From Pseudopyrenochaeta lycopersici (Eukaryota > Ascomycota > Dothideomycetes > Pleosporales > Pseudopyrenochaetaceae), in NCBI GenBank assembly GCA_003313425.1, contig NHZP01000152.1, positions 1 to 35,304 of the forward strand: DNA of 35,304 nucleotides, read 5' to 3'. The notes below the pieces were generated by a model. It saw only the letters and a list, made by a program, of their open reading frames with translations, ran no database searches and was not told where the DNA came from. Made by a program: the position numbers and the translations under genes. The first letter of the stretch is position 1. Each line of letters begins with the position of its first letter. Shown here in pieces: positions 18,029-28,627 of the stretch.

Positions 18029-20402
18029 ATAAAGACTGAATTTATTGAACATATTAGCCATACGTTAAATTCCTTCGTGCACGAAGGCAGACACAGCATG
18101 CATCATCGTCATTCTTTTCCCGCTTCACATCCAGCCAGTCAACGTAAACATAGGAATGATGCTGCCAGCATTGCTAGTCAAACATCATTGATCCAACTAC
18201 TCTCAAGGACATATTCTGTGAGGACAACATGGAATGCTCTTGACATACATCCTTGATATCCTACGCAAAAATCTAATTAACCGCCTGCTGGGCATCAAAC
18301 ACGCTTTTGTGGTTCGAGTGTTGAGTGCAAAATCGTCTGGTCTAGACATGATGCTTGATGGCAAAGTCATAAGCAAGTTACTGAATTAAAATCATCCAAG
18401 TCACCCTGTGGTCATCACGAAATCACAATTGGCTTTTGGCTTCGAGTACACGCGGTTGAAGTGACAGGATGTACAGGTGGACAAGTCGTACAGTTGCTTG
18501 CGAAACCGCCTTCACCGTTTGGGCACACGAGGATTTTTGACCCTTGCAAATGATTGGCCACACAACAGCATGGGTGTCCTAGTGCAGTGGGGGCCAAGAA
18601 TCTTTGTGTGCGCAAAAAGGTGCAGGCGGTTTCGCAAGCAACTGTAACAGGACAGGCGAAGTGCCGACGGCTTTTATCGCATAAGTTGTGTAATTATGAG
18701 TTATTACAGAGCTATTCGTACATCAGATACCGACAGCCTTCGCTGCATCGGAGTATTCTGTGCTTACTGCGGGCGGATCGGAGCGGTAAGTGCTTAGAGT
18801 GACTAGTGCGTAAGGAGTTAGTAGCTAATCTGCGACAATCTCGCTGATTTGAGACTGTACGCATCAGCAATAGTTCACTTGGTCCAAATTAGGATTATTC
18901 CAACATAGCAGGAGTCGTACAAATGTATTGGCTGTGCAGAAGGTGAGGCCGGGTTTGCAAAGACCCGTAGTCACTGTAAGCCTAGGACCACATCTCATGA
19001 CTAAAGCGTCCGACTTCTTTAGAGCTCAGAGCACACACGTGTGACACACACAATAGCGAAATCGGCAGCAAACTTTGACTGGGGCTGGCCCCCCGGTGGA
19101 CCCTTGCTGGGTCGGTCGCTGACCAGTAATCTGGATTTAACCCTTGCATGCGTCGCTGATCATGATGCTGACAGTTAGCGCTTGACTATTTACGGAAGGC
19201 GATGGGGCTGAGCACCCTTGCTAGACCCATTGCTTGTGCCATGTTGCTTACAGTCACAGATTCCATAATGCTGCAATGGGCCATATATCGATGACTGTCA
19301 GCACTGTGTGCGGGCCGTGCCGCGATGGATGAGTGCTAAGTAATGGCATCCGAGGCTCTCATTTCCCGCTCTCCAAGGCTGGTTGTACAAAGCGATTGCT
19401 CAACATCACCAGTCACCGTTGTGCCAACGCTATGATCTTCCGACGCTAGGTGGATACGATAGCCTACCAAGACCTTGGCGCCCATGTTGCTGACGGCCAG
19501 ATCCAGCAATCTCGAGTCAGCGGGTTAGATTGTCTACCCTAGTCAACTCGGGAAACGAGGTAAGTACTGTATGGTCAAAGATGTTCGTTGTGTTCATGAA
19601 GAGTGATTTGGAGTCGAAACGTTTGGATAACGGTCACAACGAAGCTCGTTTGTTTTGATGGGCAGGCCCGAGCTCGCACTATTGAGGATCAGCTGTCTTT
19701 GTTGTAGTCAATGAGGTAAGGATATTATGAAACAGATTAACGTAAGGTGTCGCACTTTTGAGTGCTTAGGTGAGTGGTCTCATATTGTGAAAGATTGGTG
19801 TATTGTTCTTGGTTGCACCCTAGCCTGGCTATCTACAGGAACCGCACGGCAAGCTTAGTAATGCAGTCCATCCTGGCGTGCGACATAAGGCTTGGAACAG
19901 CTAACGAGACTAATTGCTGACGGCAATCACGTCGATGTTAGCTTGGTAGTATGAGAACAAACACAAGAATGATTTTTGGCGAAAAATGTAGGTCAAGTGG
20001 AGTCTTTCTATGACAAGAATCTGGCTATGAGCATTAAAGTCTAGGCAGGAACGCATTAAGGTGTCGAAATCATGCCAAGACTTGTACGATTTTGCAGCTA
20101 ACGCTCCCCTCCGACTGATTTTGGGTGCCCCAGTCTTGGTCGACGACGCCCAGTTGCGTCTAAAAGGAGAGCCGCTAGACTCATTATGCTAAATGTAGTA
20201 TTGCTATAGAAGGCCTTTTAGACATCATGAGCCTCAGACCCGCAGACGTGAAATACTCTTACGGCGCTCACCTCATGAGTATCCTGTGTATGAACATGTT
20301 CTCAGGTTCGGTCGACTAGCTACAGTTGTTCTCTGTGACGAAGAGCGCGAGCACCATTTGTGGTCAAGGGGTGCTGTCCGGAACCCGATCTAGTTTATAA
20401 TC
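18029..20402. other. Gene-poor region right of the retrotransposon
   Basis: About 2.4 kb with no supported complete gene on either strand. It contains the near-palindrome at 18489-18646 (listed separately), a GC-rich patch near 19080-19130, and a segment at 18978-19262 that resembles 8796-8960. Otherwise nothing recognisable. Confidence 0.35.
18489..18646. repeat. Near-palindrome with 22-bp perfect inverted repeat ends
   Basis: 18489-18510 (TACAGTTGCTTGCGAAACCGCC) is the exact reverse complement of 18625-18646. The inner flanks (18511-18543 against 18593-18624) continue the complementarity at lower identity, leaving a loop of about 50 nt. Both arms, each read outward from the loop, encode a similar peptide: CPNGEGGFASNC on the minus strand from the left arm and CAQKGAGGFASNC on the plus strand from the right arm. 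A minus-strand Cys-rich open frame without an early ATG runs through both arms to a stop at 18415-18417. This suggests an inverted duplication of a small Cys-rich coding exon, or a transposon-derived hairpin. Confidence 0.6.
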
Positions 20403-21041
20403 TTACCAAAACTTTTGCAATAAATGAGATTTGTCTAACCCCCGCACTGGCAAGAGTTGATCTCGCTCCCATGGGCTAGTCATGCATGACTCCAACCAAA
20501 GTCTCCAACCGACGTCCACACTGCCGCGCACCCTGGCTACTCTCACACCTCGTATTCCCTCAAAGAGGCTAAGTACTGCTTCTGCGGCGCAGTTGCTCGC
20601 AGCTTGCCAAGCGTATATCTCTAGGTATTCGGCACCAGAGAAGGCAGAGGTGCATTGGTTGAGGTCGAAGCGCGGATCAATATCTAAGCGTATTGTGATC
20701 TGCCATCGTTTGATCCTCGACAAGCCATCCGGAAAAATGATATCTTTCACCGGTGGCCTGTAGTGGGGAAAAGCAGTCAACAATGATGGATGAGCATGGA
20801 ATATGTGCAGTGCGTAGAGGAAATCGATTGCTTCGTCGTGTATTTTGCGACATGTGGATAATACGGCGGGATATAGCGGAGACCTCATTAGTGTTCTTTG
20901 CTGGTCCCTTGCGATAGAGCTACTTGAGCATCGGGCGAGGTCAGCGAAGCTGAGCGCTTTGGGGCATAGAAGCTCGACATAGACACGGCTTCTGAGTTCG
21001 GGGGGCAGGCTGAAGAAACGAGAACCAAATTGTTCGTTCAT
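20403..21041 (-). CDS. 2EXR/F-box-like domain protein, 212 aa
   Basis: Member of the large fungal family of short proteins with an F-box-like N-terminal signature (2EXR type); molecular role mostly unknown. ATG 21041. The N-terminal FFSLPPELRSRVYVELL (residues ~9-25) is the LPxELRxxIY signature. LSTCRKIHDEAIDFLYALHIFHAH (~61-84) is the usual second conserved block (C-R-x-I-x-x-E-A...F-Y). The rest is a compact alpha/beta C-terminal half with no further motif. Single exon, no signal peptide. If it acts as an F-box it would bring targets to an SCF ubiquitin ligase, but that is inference. A second, clearly different member lies at 31462. Confidence 0.75.
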   Translation of the reverse strand: MNEQFGSRFFSLPPELRSRVYVELLCPKALSFADLARCSSSSIARDQQRTLMRSPLYPAVLSTCRKIHDEAIDFLYALHIFHAHPSLLTAFPHYRPPVKDIIFPDGLSRIKRWQITIRLDIDPRFDLNQCTSAFSGAEYLEIYAWQAASNCAAEAVLSLFEGIRGVRVARVRGSVDVGWRLWLESCMTSPWERDQLLPVRGLDKSHLLQKFW

Positions 21042-22671
21042 ATCTGCGCGGCGGCATAGACGTTAGCGTGTTGTTCGCTTCGCAGGAGGGTCGCGACTCA
21101 CTTATTCGGCGAATTGCCTGCGCTTATTACTCAGCCTCATTTGAGCATGCAAATTGAGTTCGATCGCAACAGTGGAGCGGAGAATAGATGTCGCTGGCGA
21201 AAGTTGCCAGGATAGAAATCTTCAAGTTGCGGAATTTTTACGAATTAATTGTGAAGATCGTGCGTTCTGTACTAGGGAATCGAGCTGATCATGCAGAAAT
21301 CTGATGGCTCTCCGTTAATGTTACTATGTTAAAATATTCTCTCTACACCTCCTGCCACTATGCTGCGAACCGCTGCTACACGATTAGTGCTACTCAACAC
21401 ATACACACATGTCGATGCTTGTGATTGAGCTGCCGAGGTCAGTAACTGAAGAAGCACAACATGATGTAAGTGTATTGATCGTTACACCGGCTTGTCTTGT
21501 CTCCAGCAACCCAGCCTGGCTTATCTGCGAAACACCTTACGACACGATCTCTAATGATGATCACACCGACAAGCTCGCGAGGTTACGTAGTTGGAGAGCT
21601 GGTAACATTTTGGTGGGACGTAGCAGAATGAACTGGCACTACATGGCGATGCACCTTGATTGTGGCTGACAGTATGAGAACACGCTCAAGCGTAAGCGCT
21701 ATAGGTGCAAATCCAACTTCAAGCGAAACCACGGTATCATGCTTACTTTCTGCTAACGCCTCCCTACCCTTTCTTATGCTTTTTTATCTGATTACTATGG
21801 AATGGTATTCCACACAGTTGGTGTTCCACCATGGTGGGTTTCCATCCAAATCCCAATATGAGTAGCGAAGATGCATAAGCAGACTCAATAGTTAGCCTGA
21901 TGTGCGACCGCTATGGTACCATGAGGGCACATGACATCTTTATTGCAAGCAGAGGTATTCCATCAAACTCCTTAAGCCTAAATTCCAGCGAACGTCTAGG
22001 TTGCGTCTGCAAACTTATCCAGCCTGCCTCCATCTAGTCGTTGTATAAGTCGCTTGTTCCTATAAATGTGGAGCCAGAAAGTATCAGTCTTCACAACTAT
22101 TGATCGATGCTATCTGAGTCCCAATCAAGTGCACTTTCTATGGCTCCGGTGGTGGCAGCTTTTGGGGGTTCTGGTGTTGCAGTTTGTTACATATGCTTTG
22201 GTTCCTGCAGCTGAGAGTTGTGTAACCAGACCAGGTGATTCTCCGATCAAAACAAGAATGTGCCTTCTTCAGAGACTGTTGTGTCCGGTAATAATATGAC
22301 TCGGATCAGTGTCAAGATTGTATGCAAGTGCGGATATCAAAGATAATGGAAGCTCAGGTGCATGTCTATTCTCCTCGTTCCGGACGTGCATTCGTGGAAC
22401 GCACAGTGCTGACTCTTGGGAAACCACAACGGTAGCAACGCAGGGCTGCATCATATTGTTCAAGGAGAAGTTTGGTTCTTAGAAGTCAGGAGCTTTCCAA
22501 GTGAAGAGTCCTACATTTCCAACATATCTGAATCAGACATGTAAATGTATTTCGACATGACCCCTGCAAACGTATGAAAATAACCAATCTTCCCTAGTCG
22601 CTTCCTGCAGCCCTTCCGATCTGCTCGCGGGCTAATTCCTCTCTGATGATAGACACAAATAAATGGCATTT
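21042..22671. other. Intergenic region, weak open frames
   Basis: Plus-strand frame 21409-21669 (MSMLVIELPRSVTEEAQ...) starts at an ATG and contains a good intron-like segment (GTAAGTG...CTCCAG, 41 nt), but using it breaks the frame. Plus-strand frame 22066-22299 starts at ATG in TATAAATG and has one hydrophobic stretch. Neither shows a domain. No RNA gene or repeat seen. Confidence 0.3.
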
Positions 22672-23623
22672 TTAAAGAAGAGCTCTTTTACCCCCGTATT
22701 CAAGCCTAGGAAGCTCTAAGTGGTCGCATACTTGACCCATGGATTGTATGCCCCAGAATGATTCCTTGTGTCCATCCGTGCTAGTCGCTATAGTAATGTA
22801 AGCTGCTGTCGTAAGATTGACCAAAAGTGCGGGAAGATGTTAGTGATTGTGATGGATACTCACCAATCATCCAAGGCAATCCAAAGGCGCCCTCTTCGAA
22901 GGCCGAAGAGGTAGCTTGCATCAGCTTGTCCTTCACCTCATCACTATTGCTGGTGCTTATGATCTTTTCTGCCCTTTTGTCTGACCCTACTAAGGCAGTC
23001 ATAATGGTGTGCAGCTGTTCTGGTGCGGCAGGATAGATATGGTGGTTCCAGAAGTTTAGGTACAAGAGACTGATAGCACTAGGAAGTACATCAGGATATA
23101 AAATGGAAATAGCGGTTAACGCTCGTTGCATCTATGTCAGTTAGTATTTGTTGAGCGTTGGGCACGGGAGCGTACAGGACCGGTGTTCACCGGAAAACGT
23201 GAGGGTAAATCAGGCGATATGGGAATGTGTAGTAGCTTGGCCCATCGAAAGTGTTCCTTTTTGAGCCAGTCACTTTTATCTGAGCCCGTTAGAGAAGTTG
23301 ATGGATGCAGCGTTATGAGTCAACGGATTGAAGTGTGCCTGCCTTGATCACCACGCGGAAAAGGCTTACTCACTCTTGATCTGCAATGGTGGCTTGTTGT
23401 TGCACATCTTCAGAAGCTCGCCAAGCAAGATGGGCGTATACGTAATGTCGCATCGCTTGAAGGCGGGAGTGTTCTGTCCCAGTCAGACTGTAATAGAGAT
23501 CCGGCTACGATGTGAGGACAATAAGTCCACGACTCTTGCTGTACTTACTCGGAGGAGATGGAACGCCATGTAGCAGAAAGGACTCCCGATATCGACGAAC
23601 AGGGTGATCTTAGGATTGGCCAT
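22672..23623 (-). CDS. Kappa-class glutathione S-transferase (DsbA-like fold), five exons
   Basis: Kappa-class GST / 2-hydroxychromene-2-carboxylate isomerase family: a thioredoxin-fold enzyme with a helical insert that uses glutathione for conjugation, isomerisation or peroxide detoxification. Exons: 23623-23549, 23473-23374, 23279-23191, 23131-22864, 22787-22672. Introns are 75, 94, 59 and 76 nt with GT(A/G)AG/GTGAA donors and CTGAC or CTAAC branches. All phases agree and give 215 aa, the normal family length. Landmarks: KITLFVDIGSPFCYMAFHLL (beta1 and the catalytic Ser14 of the SPxC/SY site), YTPILLGELLK (the xPxLLG block), KKEHFRWAKLLHIP, then FEEGAFGLPWMIATSTDG across intron 4 (the GxFGxPW signature) and ESFWGIQSM (the FFGxDR position, here diverged). 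No clear PTS1 (ends RALL). The final intron could end at an earlier CAG (22806-22804), adding six residues; the 22788 acceptor matches the family better. Strongly supported by motif order across spliced exons. Confidence 0.87.
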
Positions 23624-25540
23624 AGCACAGAGACTGCTCTTGAACAGTAGAAAGTGAAAGAGAGTACGGCCCCTCCACTGCGTATATGAAGGTATGATGC
23701 CCTTCCAATGGTAAGCGCAAGCATGACCAGCATATATATGTGGATATATATGAATAAATTATATGCGTCATAGACATGGTATCATCACTTATCGACGGAG
23801 TGCTTTGCTTCAGACGAAATACAAAGCCATCTAATTCATTGATCATTCAAGGACTTAGCGTTGACTGGATTTGGCGCGGGCAGGAGCCGATATATTCTAG
23901 CTGTGCCACGAATGTAGACAGTCTAAGAAGATTCGAGATTCTGGAGCGTATCTCGAAGACCATGTCGGCTTCAATTGATCAACCGCTATAATTTTAACGC
24001 ATTATTTCGTTTTGGATCCTTCGAAGCATAAATAAAAGCCACTAACAGCAATTTTCTTTAGTGGGAACCGTACGCCGCCTGAACCTCTAATAGTGCACTG
24101 TACGAGAAGCTTAGACTGACGGTCATAGGCTCGGCTCGCGAAGGTGTTGACAGGACTGCTTACGCTGGCGTATTCTGCGTTAGTCAGTTATGCTATCCTT
24201 AACGTGTTCAATTACCACATCGGCCACACCCACTAAAGCGAATGCAGCTAAACGACAATTACTCAGCGACCGCACAGTGGGTCGATATAACATTTTATGA
24301 TAAGCTGCTTTATTGCTGTCTACATTGAGTTCTATTATGTCCGGGTATGTAACACTTACCACACGTCGGAGGTGCTCGCAGGCATGAGCGAGCAGCCTCA
24401 CTGTTATTACCCGCTTGGACAGCTATATTAGCTACAGGCAACTAACTTACGACCTTGTTCAGCCCGTAGTACGCCATCTGTAGCAATATAGTTGTCAGAT
24501 TACACAAGTGCTGTAAGGCCTGTTAGATATAAAAGATAAACTCAGAAGTACCGCACAGGATAAAAAGGATCGATACTACGATCTTCGGAACCTCCGGAAG
24601 CACCGCAGCCATAGAAAGGAGGCGAGACAACACACAATCAATCCATCACGGGTCATCATCAAAAATTCATCAAAGGTCAAGCCAAATAGTCCTTGAAGCT
24701 GACAATAGTATTTACCCTTGTCCTTCCTGTCTACGGTGATGGTTAAGAGCCCGTAGCTTAGTAGTCTTATTTGCGGAGATTGTTGCTAAGATTGCAGCTA
24801 ATTGACATCCTTTGACAAACTGGGCGACAACTATGGTACTAGCGCTTCTTAAATACCGACGAATAACGAGAAAGACGCTGACACGTCAGTTTTCAGTATC
24901 CATCGAAACACGAATGAGCTATATGTTCAGATACAGCCCAAGACAGGCATACAGTAGGGCATCGTAGCACGCGGAGAGACTATCAGGCATAATGCAGCCA
25001 AGTAAGCTCTCACCACGTATAGGCCTTCGCTTTGAAGTCCATAGTCCGTAGATACTGCTAGCTCAGCTTGAATCCCGAGAAAAATCCCAGTTCGACGCCC
25101 AATTCGCCAACGGTTTCACGACTTCTCACTTTGCAGAAATGAGTAATTATCGCTAGGCCAGTCATGTTCATATTAGTGCCATGGAGTCGACAGATGAATT
25201 GCACCTACACTTCGTGATAATGCTGGGAACAGGAGGGCCATCAATCTTGCTGCTAACCTGGCGGGCACATACATGCTGCAAAGAATGTATTAGGTCTCCA
25301 AAGCGTTATCTATTCAATGCCTGGTACCGCTGGGTTTCATGCTCCCATGATCTTTGTCGCCATACGGAATATGAGGCAAAAGGCACTCAATCAGTTTCCG
25401 GTCTTAGTGAAAAGCTACCACGCTTGTCTTCAAGTTCCGCAAGTGGACTTATTGTCGGAACTAGCGGTGAAACTACTTGTGTTTGTACCCTGCCTGTGCA
25501 TCAGCATGTGTTCCAGATATGACTCCTTAGATAGTGAGAC
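23624..25540. other. Intergenic region with repeat copy B
   Basis: About 1.9 kb. Contains the repeat copy at 24519-24675 and a 73-codon minus frame at 24180-24401 (MRLLAHACEHLRRVV...) with an internal GTAAGTG, no known domain. Plus frames at 25181-25522 and 25317-25562 overlap each other in different frames and are not convincing. Confidence 0.3.
24519..24675 (+). repeat. Diverged dispersed repeat, copy B
   Basis: Same orientation and block order as 11050-11240: TTAGATATAAAAG, CTCAGAAGTACCGCA, CGGAACCTCCGGAAG at about 24586-24600, and a TCAATCCATCA tail. Boundaries are not sharp. Confidence 0.5.
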
Positions 25541-26552
25541 TTACTGTGGCTGTTCGTTGTGAGGAATCTGATGAATATACTCTTGATACGGGTAGACATA
25601 TGGCGATATGATGGTAGACGACGGCGAGAACGGAGGTGGAATCTCACAGACACCAGGACTGATGAGGTGTGCGCCGGCTGGGTTGGATGGTGGCGTCAGG
25701 AGTGCCGCTCTATGCCCGATCCTGGTCCTGCGTGCCACATGAAAGAGAGCTGCGGCGCAAAGCGCAATAAAAGCAATTCCACCAAAAACAATCCCGACAA
25801 TTGCGGCACTGGAGAGCTTTGGAGAGTGATGGTTGCTCGCCGTCGAGGTTTCTTGCGAGCTAGCAGTAGGTGCGGCCACGAGTGTCGAGGAAGCTTCTTT
25901 GGGAACGGGTTCGCCGGGTGCTACCTGGAAGTCTGCCCTTGCTGCTGCAAGGATCTGCGCATCGAGGGTCTGGGTGCTGCTAGGATTGATAGCGCCGACC
26001 ATCTGCTTTCCCATGCACGAATTTGGAGCGGCACAATAGTAGAAGATAGGCTCTGTGCTGTTGATGGTCAGATTCCAGTGAGTGATCTAGCACGATCAGC
26101 CGGCATGTCTCAACACTATGAAGGAATGAAGGGATGCAGTCACACACATCGCTTGTAGTCTCAACCCATTGAGTCTCTGACCAGAATCCCGTCTTATCCT
26201 TTCCAGTGTATTCATAAGGCACGCATGCGCTTCCATACTCCGCTCGGGCGACTGAGTGGTCCGGAGGATAGAACTCAAATGTAATAATGTCGCCGACAGA
26301 GACGTTGGTCAATTCCGCAGGCTCGAATTGGAAGCCGCCCGCTCCTGCTTTGACAAGATGCACGCGAGGCTCGCTCACACCGGTCGCCGTGCTGCTTGCC
26401 CCGATCACGGGCGATGCTGTGCTTGCGCTTTGAGAGGTAACTGGGGTCGACGATGTTACACTAGCTACCTCGTTCGTCGTGGTTTGCGCGGAGCTGAGAG
26501 CTAGGAGAGCGCTTGCCGCCAAAGCCAGCGTCGAAACCCACCAAGTAGTCAT
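25541..26552 (-). CDS. Extracellular cupredoxin-fold protein with C-terminal TM, two exons
   Basis: Member of the fungal extracellular serine-rich / cupredoxin family. Exon 1 26552-26148; intron 26147-26087 (61 nt, GTGTGT, CTGAT, GCTAG); exon 2 26086-25541; 316 aa. Layout: signal peptide ~1-22 (LALAASALLALSSAQ), Ser/Thr-rich stalk 24-60, cupredoxin domain ~63-170, Ser/Thr/Ala-rich spacer, one TM helix ~228-250 (AAIVGIVFGGIAFIALCAAALF) with a basic RRTR stop-transfer, and a ~65-residue Pro/Tyr-rich cytosolic tail. The splice joins ETTSD to ITHWNLTINSTEPIFYYC, restoring the last strands. His99 (PPDHSV) and Cys153 stand at copper-ligand positions, but the usual GHC is NSC (Ser158), so blue-copper binding is doubtful; Cys110 and Cys159 may form the conserved disulfide. 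Probably a glycosylated cell-surface protein; the tail hints at a wall-sensor role, which is inference. Confidence 0.85.
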
Positions 26553-28627
26553 TGTGCCGGGGATGTTCGTGATGCCTGAAGAAGTAGCGATCTATCCCTT
26601 GGATTCAATACCGAACTGTTCGACGTTCTGTGTCGGGCAGAGCCGTTCTAAAGGCAGGTAAGGAGCAGTAAAGCAGAAAGATGGTTGTTGCGATATGGCG
26701 CATAACTACTCCCTTGTGATGATCATCTCACTATTCACGTCGTCTGTTCGCCTGCGCCGGTTGAGCACGTCGAAACTCTGTTGAGCCACTACTGTGCGGG
26801 GTGAACCACTGCTCAACTAAATGCTTTACCGGCTTACTATTGGCACTGCGTCGAGCATAGAGCTTTCTCAGACTGGACACATCAGCTCGCCGTGCTTCTG
26901 ACGCTAACTTTGCAGCAGTTGCGGCGTGAAAGCATCCAGCTACAAGGCTAATGTCTTGTTCATGGAACTGTTGGCGTCAAAACAACTACAATCATGGCAG
27001 AATCTGGAATGTTGGCTCACACATACAGCGTAACACCGCTACGCGGCCGGTTACCGGCTTAGGTACGCATCCTACGCACCTGGGTCAGCGGATCTCCTGC
27101 CTGTCACTTAGACTGTCAATTGTTTCGATAGCGACGCTAAAAGAATCGGCGTCCAGAGTAATACGCTGAAGTATGACGCTGGAGTATCAGCATACGTTAT
27201 ACAACAACCGCCTGATGATATCGCGATCTGCCATGCCTGACGGTTACCTCGGATAAGCAAACATCGTATCCTCGTCCATGGCTAGATTACTAGACGTGGT
27301 CGCAAAGTTGATATGATAGTTCAGCACGTAAGCACGATGCAAGCAGAATACTGCTGTATAGCTTACATTATGCTGTGCTGCATTAGAATTGCACCACCCC
27401 ACCTCTCATTACATTTACACAGCATACAGAAATCATACAGTACGACCGCTTCCTGCTTACAGACATTCGATCATGCAATCACTTTTGAGCTCTCTACCAG
27501 GTCATGCCAATCCAATACTCGGTCAGCACATGAGCACTAGTATGGCACAGGTCAACTGTTACGACATCGGATAAGCGAATCGTTTTCATCACGCGCGCAT
27601 CGTGATTGGCGCTCCTAAGGTCCTTTGCAGTCCTCAGAGAACAACCTCGTCCAGCAGCTATGATATACGCGCCAGAACTCGAAGATCATGCGCATTTTTG
27701 GTGCTGTATACGCTTCGTTACCTTGCGCCCAGGCCTGTGCCATGGACAGACGTAGTTGACGGCTTGCCCAGCCCATTCATGTCCTGGAAGAAATAGACAC
27801 CTTTGCCGTTTCCTTTGGCTTCGCGACTAGGTTCAACCCACTAACACGTGCGGGAAACTGACCATAGAGCTTGAAGAAACCCTAAAGCACCATGCCTCGT
27901 GTCAGATCTGTAGTGCTTTCCCATGATAGGCGCTTTCGTTCTTCAAACGATCGAGCGAGAACTTTACGAGGCTTCGGGGATGAATTACACCCAAAATTAC
28001 CCAGCGTCAGCAATCTGTAGAAAACAATTCGTAGTCTCATCCATGGAAATGAGCGCGATGAGCAGATTGCCGCAAAAGTTTCACTGAGCTCGTTCGCTTA
28101 ACGTTATCTTTCTGCAGATGGGCTAAGCGCGATCGAAGCCCAATCAGGACTAACTGCCCGCCCGGAACCCAATGACTTGGTTCATGCTGACATTGGCTCT
28201 ACATCACTAGGTCACCAGCCGCTGCACACCCGCGGATTTTGCTGTTGATGAGGCTACTCATCAGCAAACTTTTCCTGCGCCAAATGTGCGATAAGCTCTG
28301 CAAAATGTTCGTCCAAGTCTTTCCTCCAGAGTGGTCAGCGAGCATGATCTTCAGTATTCTAAACGACTGGCATTGAGCCCTGCCATAGCTCCAATTAACA
28401 CCACTGGAGAAGGAAATGCGCCAAATGAGGTGATGACAAGGACTACTCCTCGCTATCTAAGACTGAAGATGATTCGTTGTTGTCTTCATATAAGGGCGAA
28501 TATAATCACTTGGCCTCTAACGGCTTCCTTCGCCTGTTGTAGGCATTTATATGAAGTCTCTTCCTTGTCCACTTGTGTGCATCGAACACCATTCACAGCC
28601 TTTTGAACGTCGATACCAGCTGTCAGA
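26553..28627. other. Intergenic region, no supported gene
   Basis: Two kilobases between the divergent cupredoxin and HMGR-like genes. Only short overlapping open frames. Near its right end 28517-28542 looks like an intron 3' end (CTAAC, pyrimidine-rich, TAG). The HMGR frame has a stop at 28604-28606, so such an intron could only lie in the 5' leader. Confidence 0.3.

Noticed and set aside
21409..21669. Short plus-strand gene with an intron (GTAAGTG...CTCCAG)
   Set aside because: The 41-nt intron would be very short, its removal causes a stop soon after, and neither version has a recognisable fold.
27820..27850. B-box-like GGTTCAACCC suggesting a tRNA or 5S-type RNA gene
   Set aside because: No pairing T-stem, no A-box at the right spacing and no acceptor stem.
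28331..28606. Upstream exon(s) adding a membrane domain to the HMGR-like gene
   Set aside because: The intron-like acceptor at 28541-28542 leads into a frame that meets a stop at 28604-28606 before the HMGR ATG, and the upstream frame has no membrane segments.
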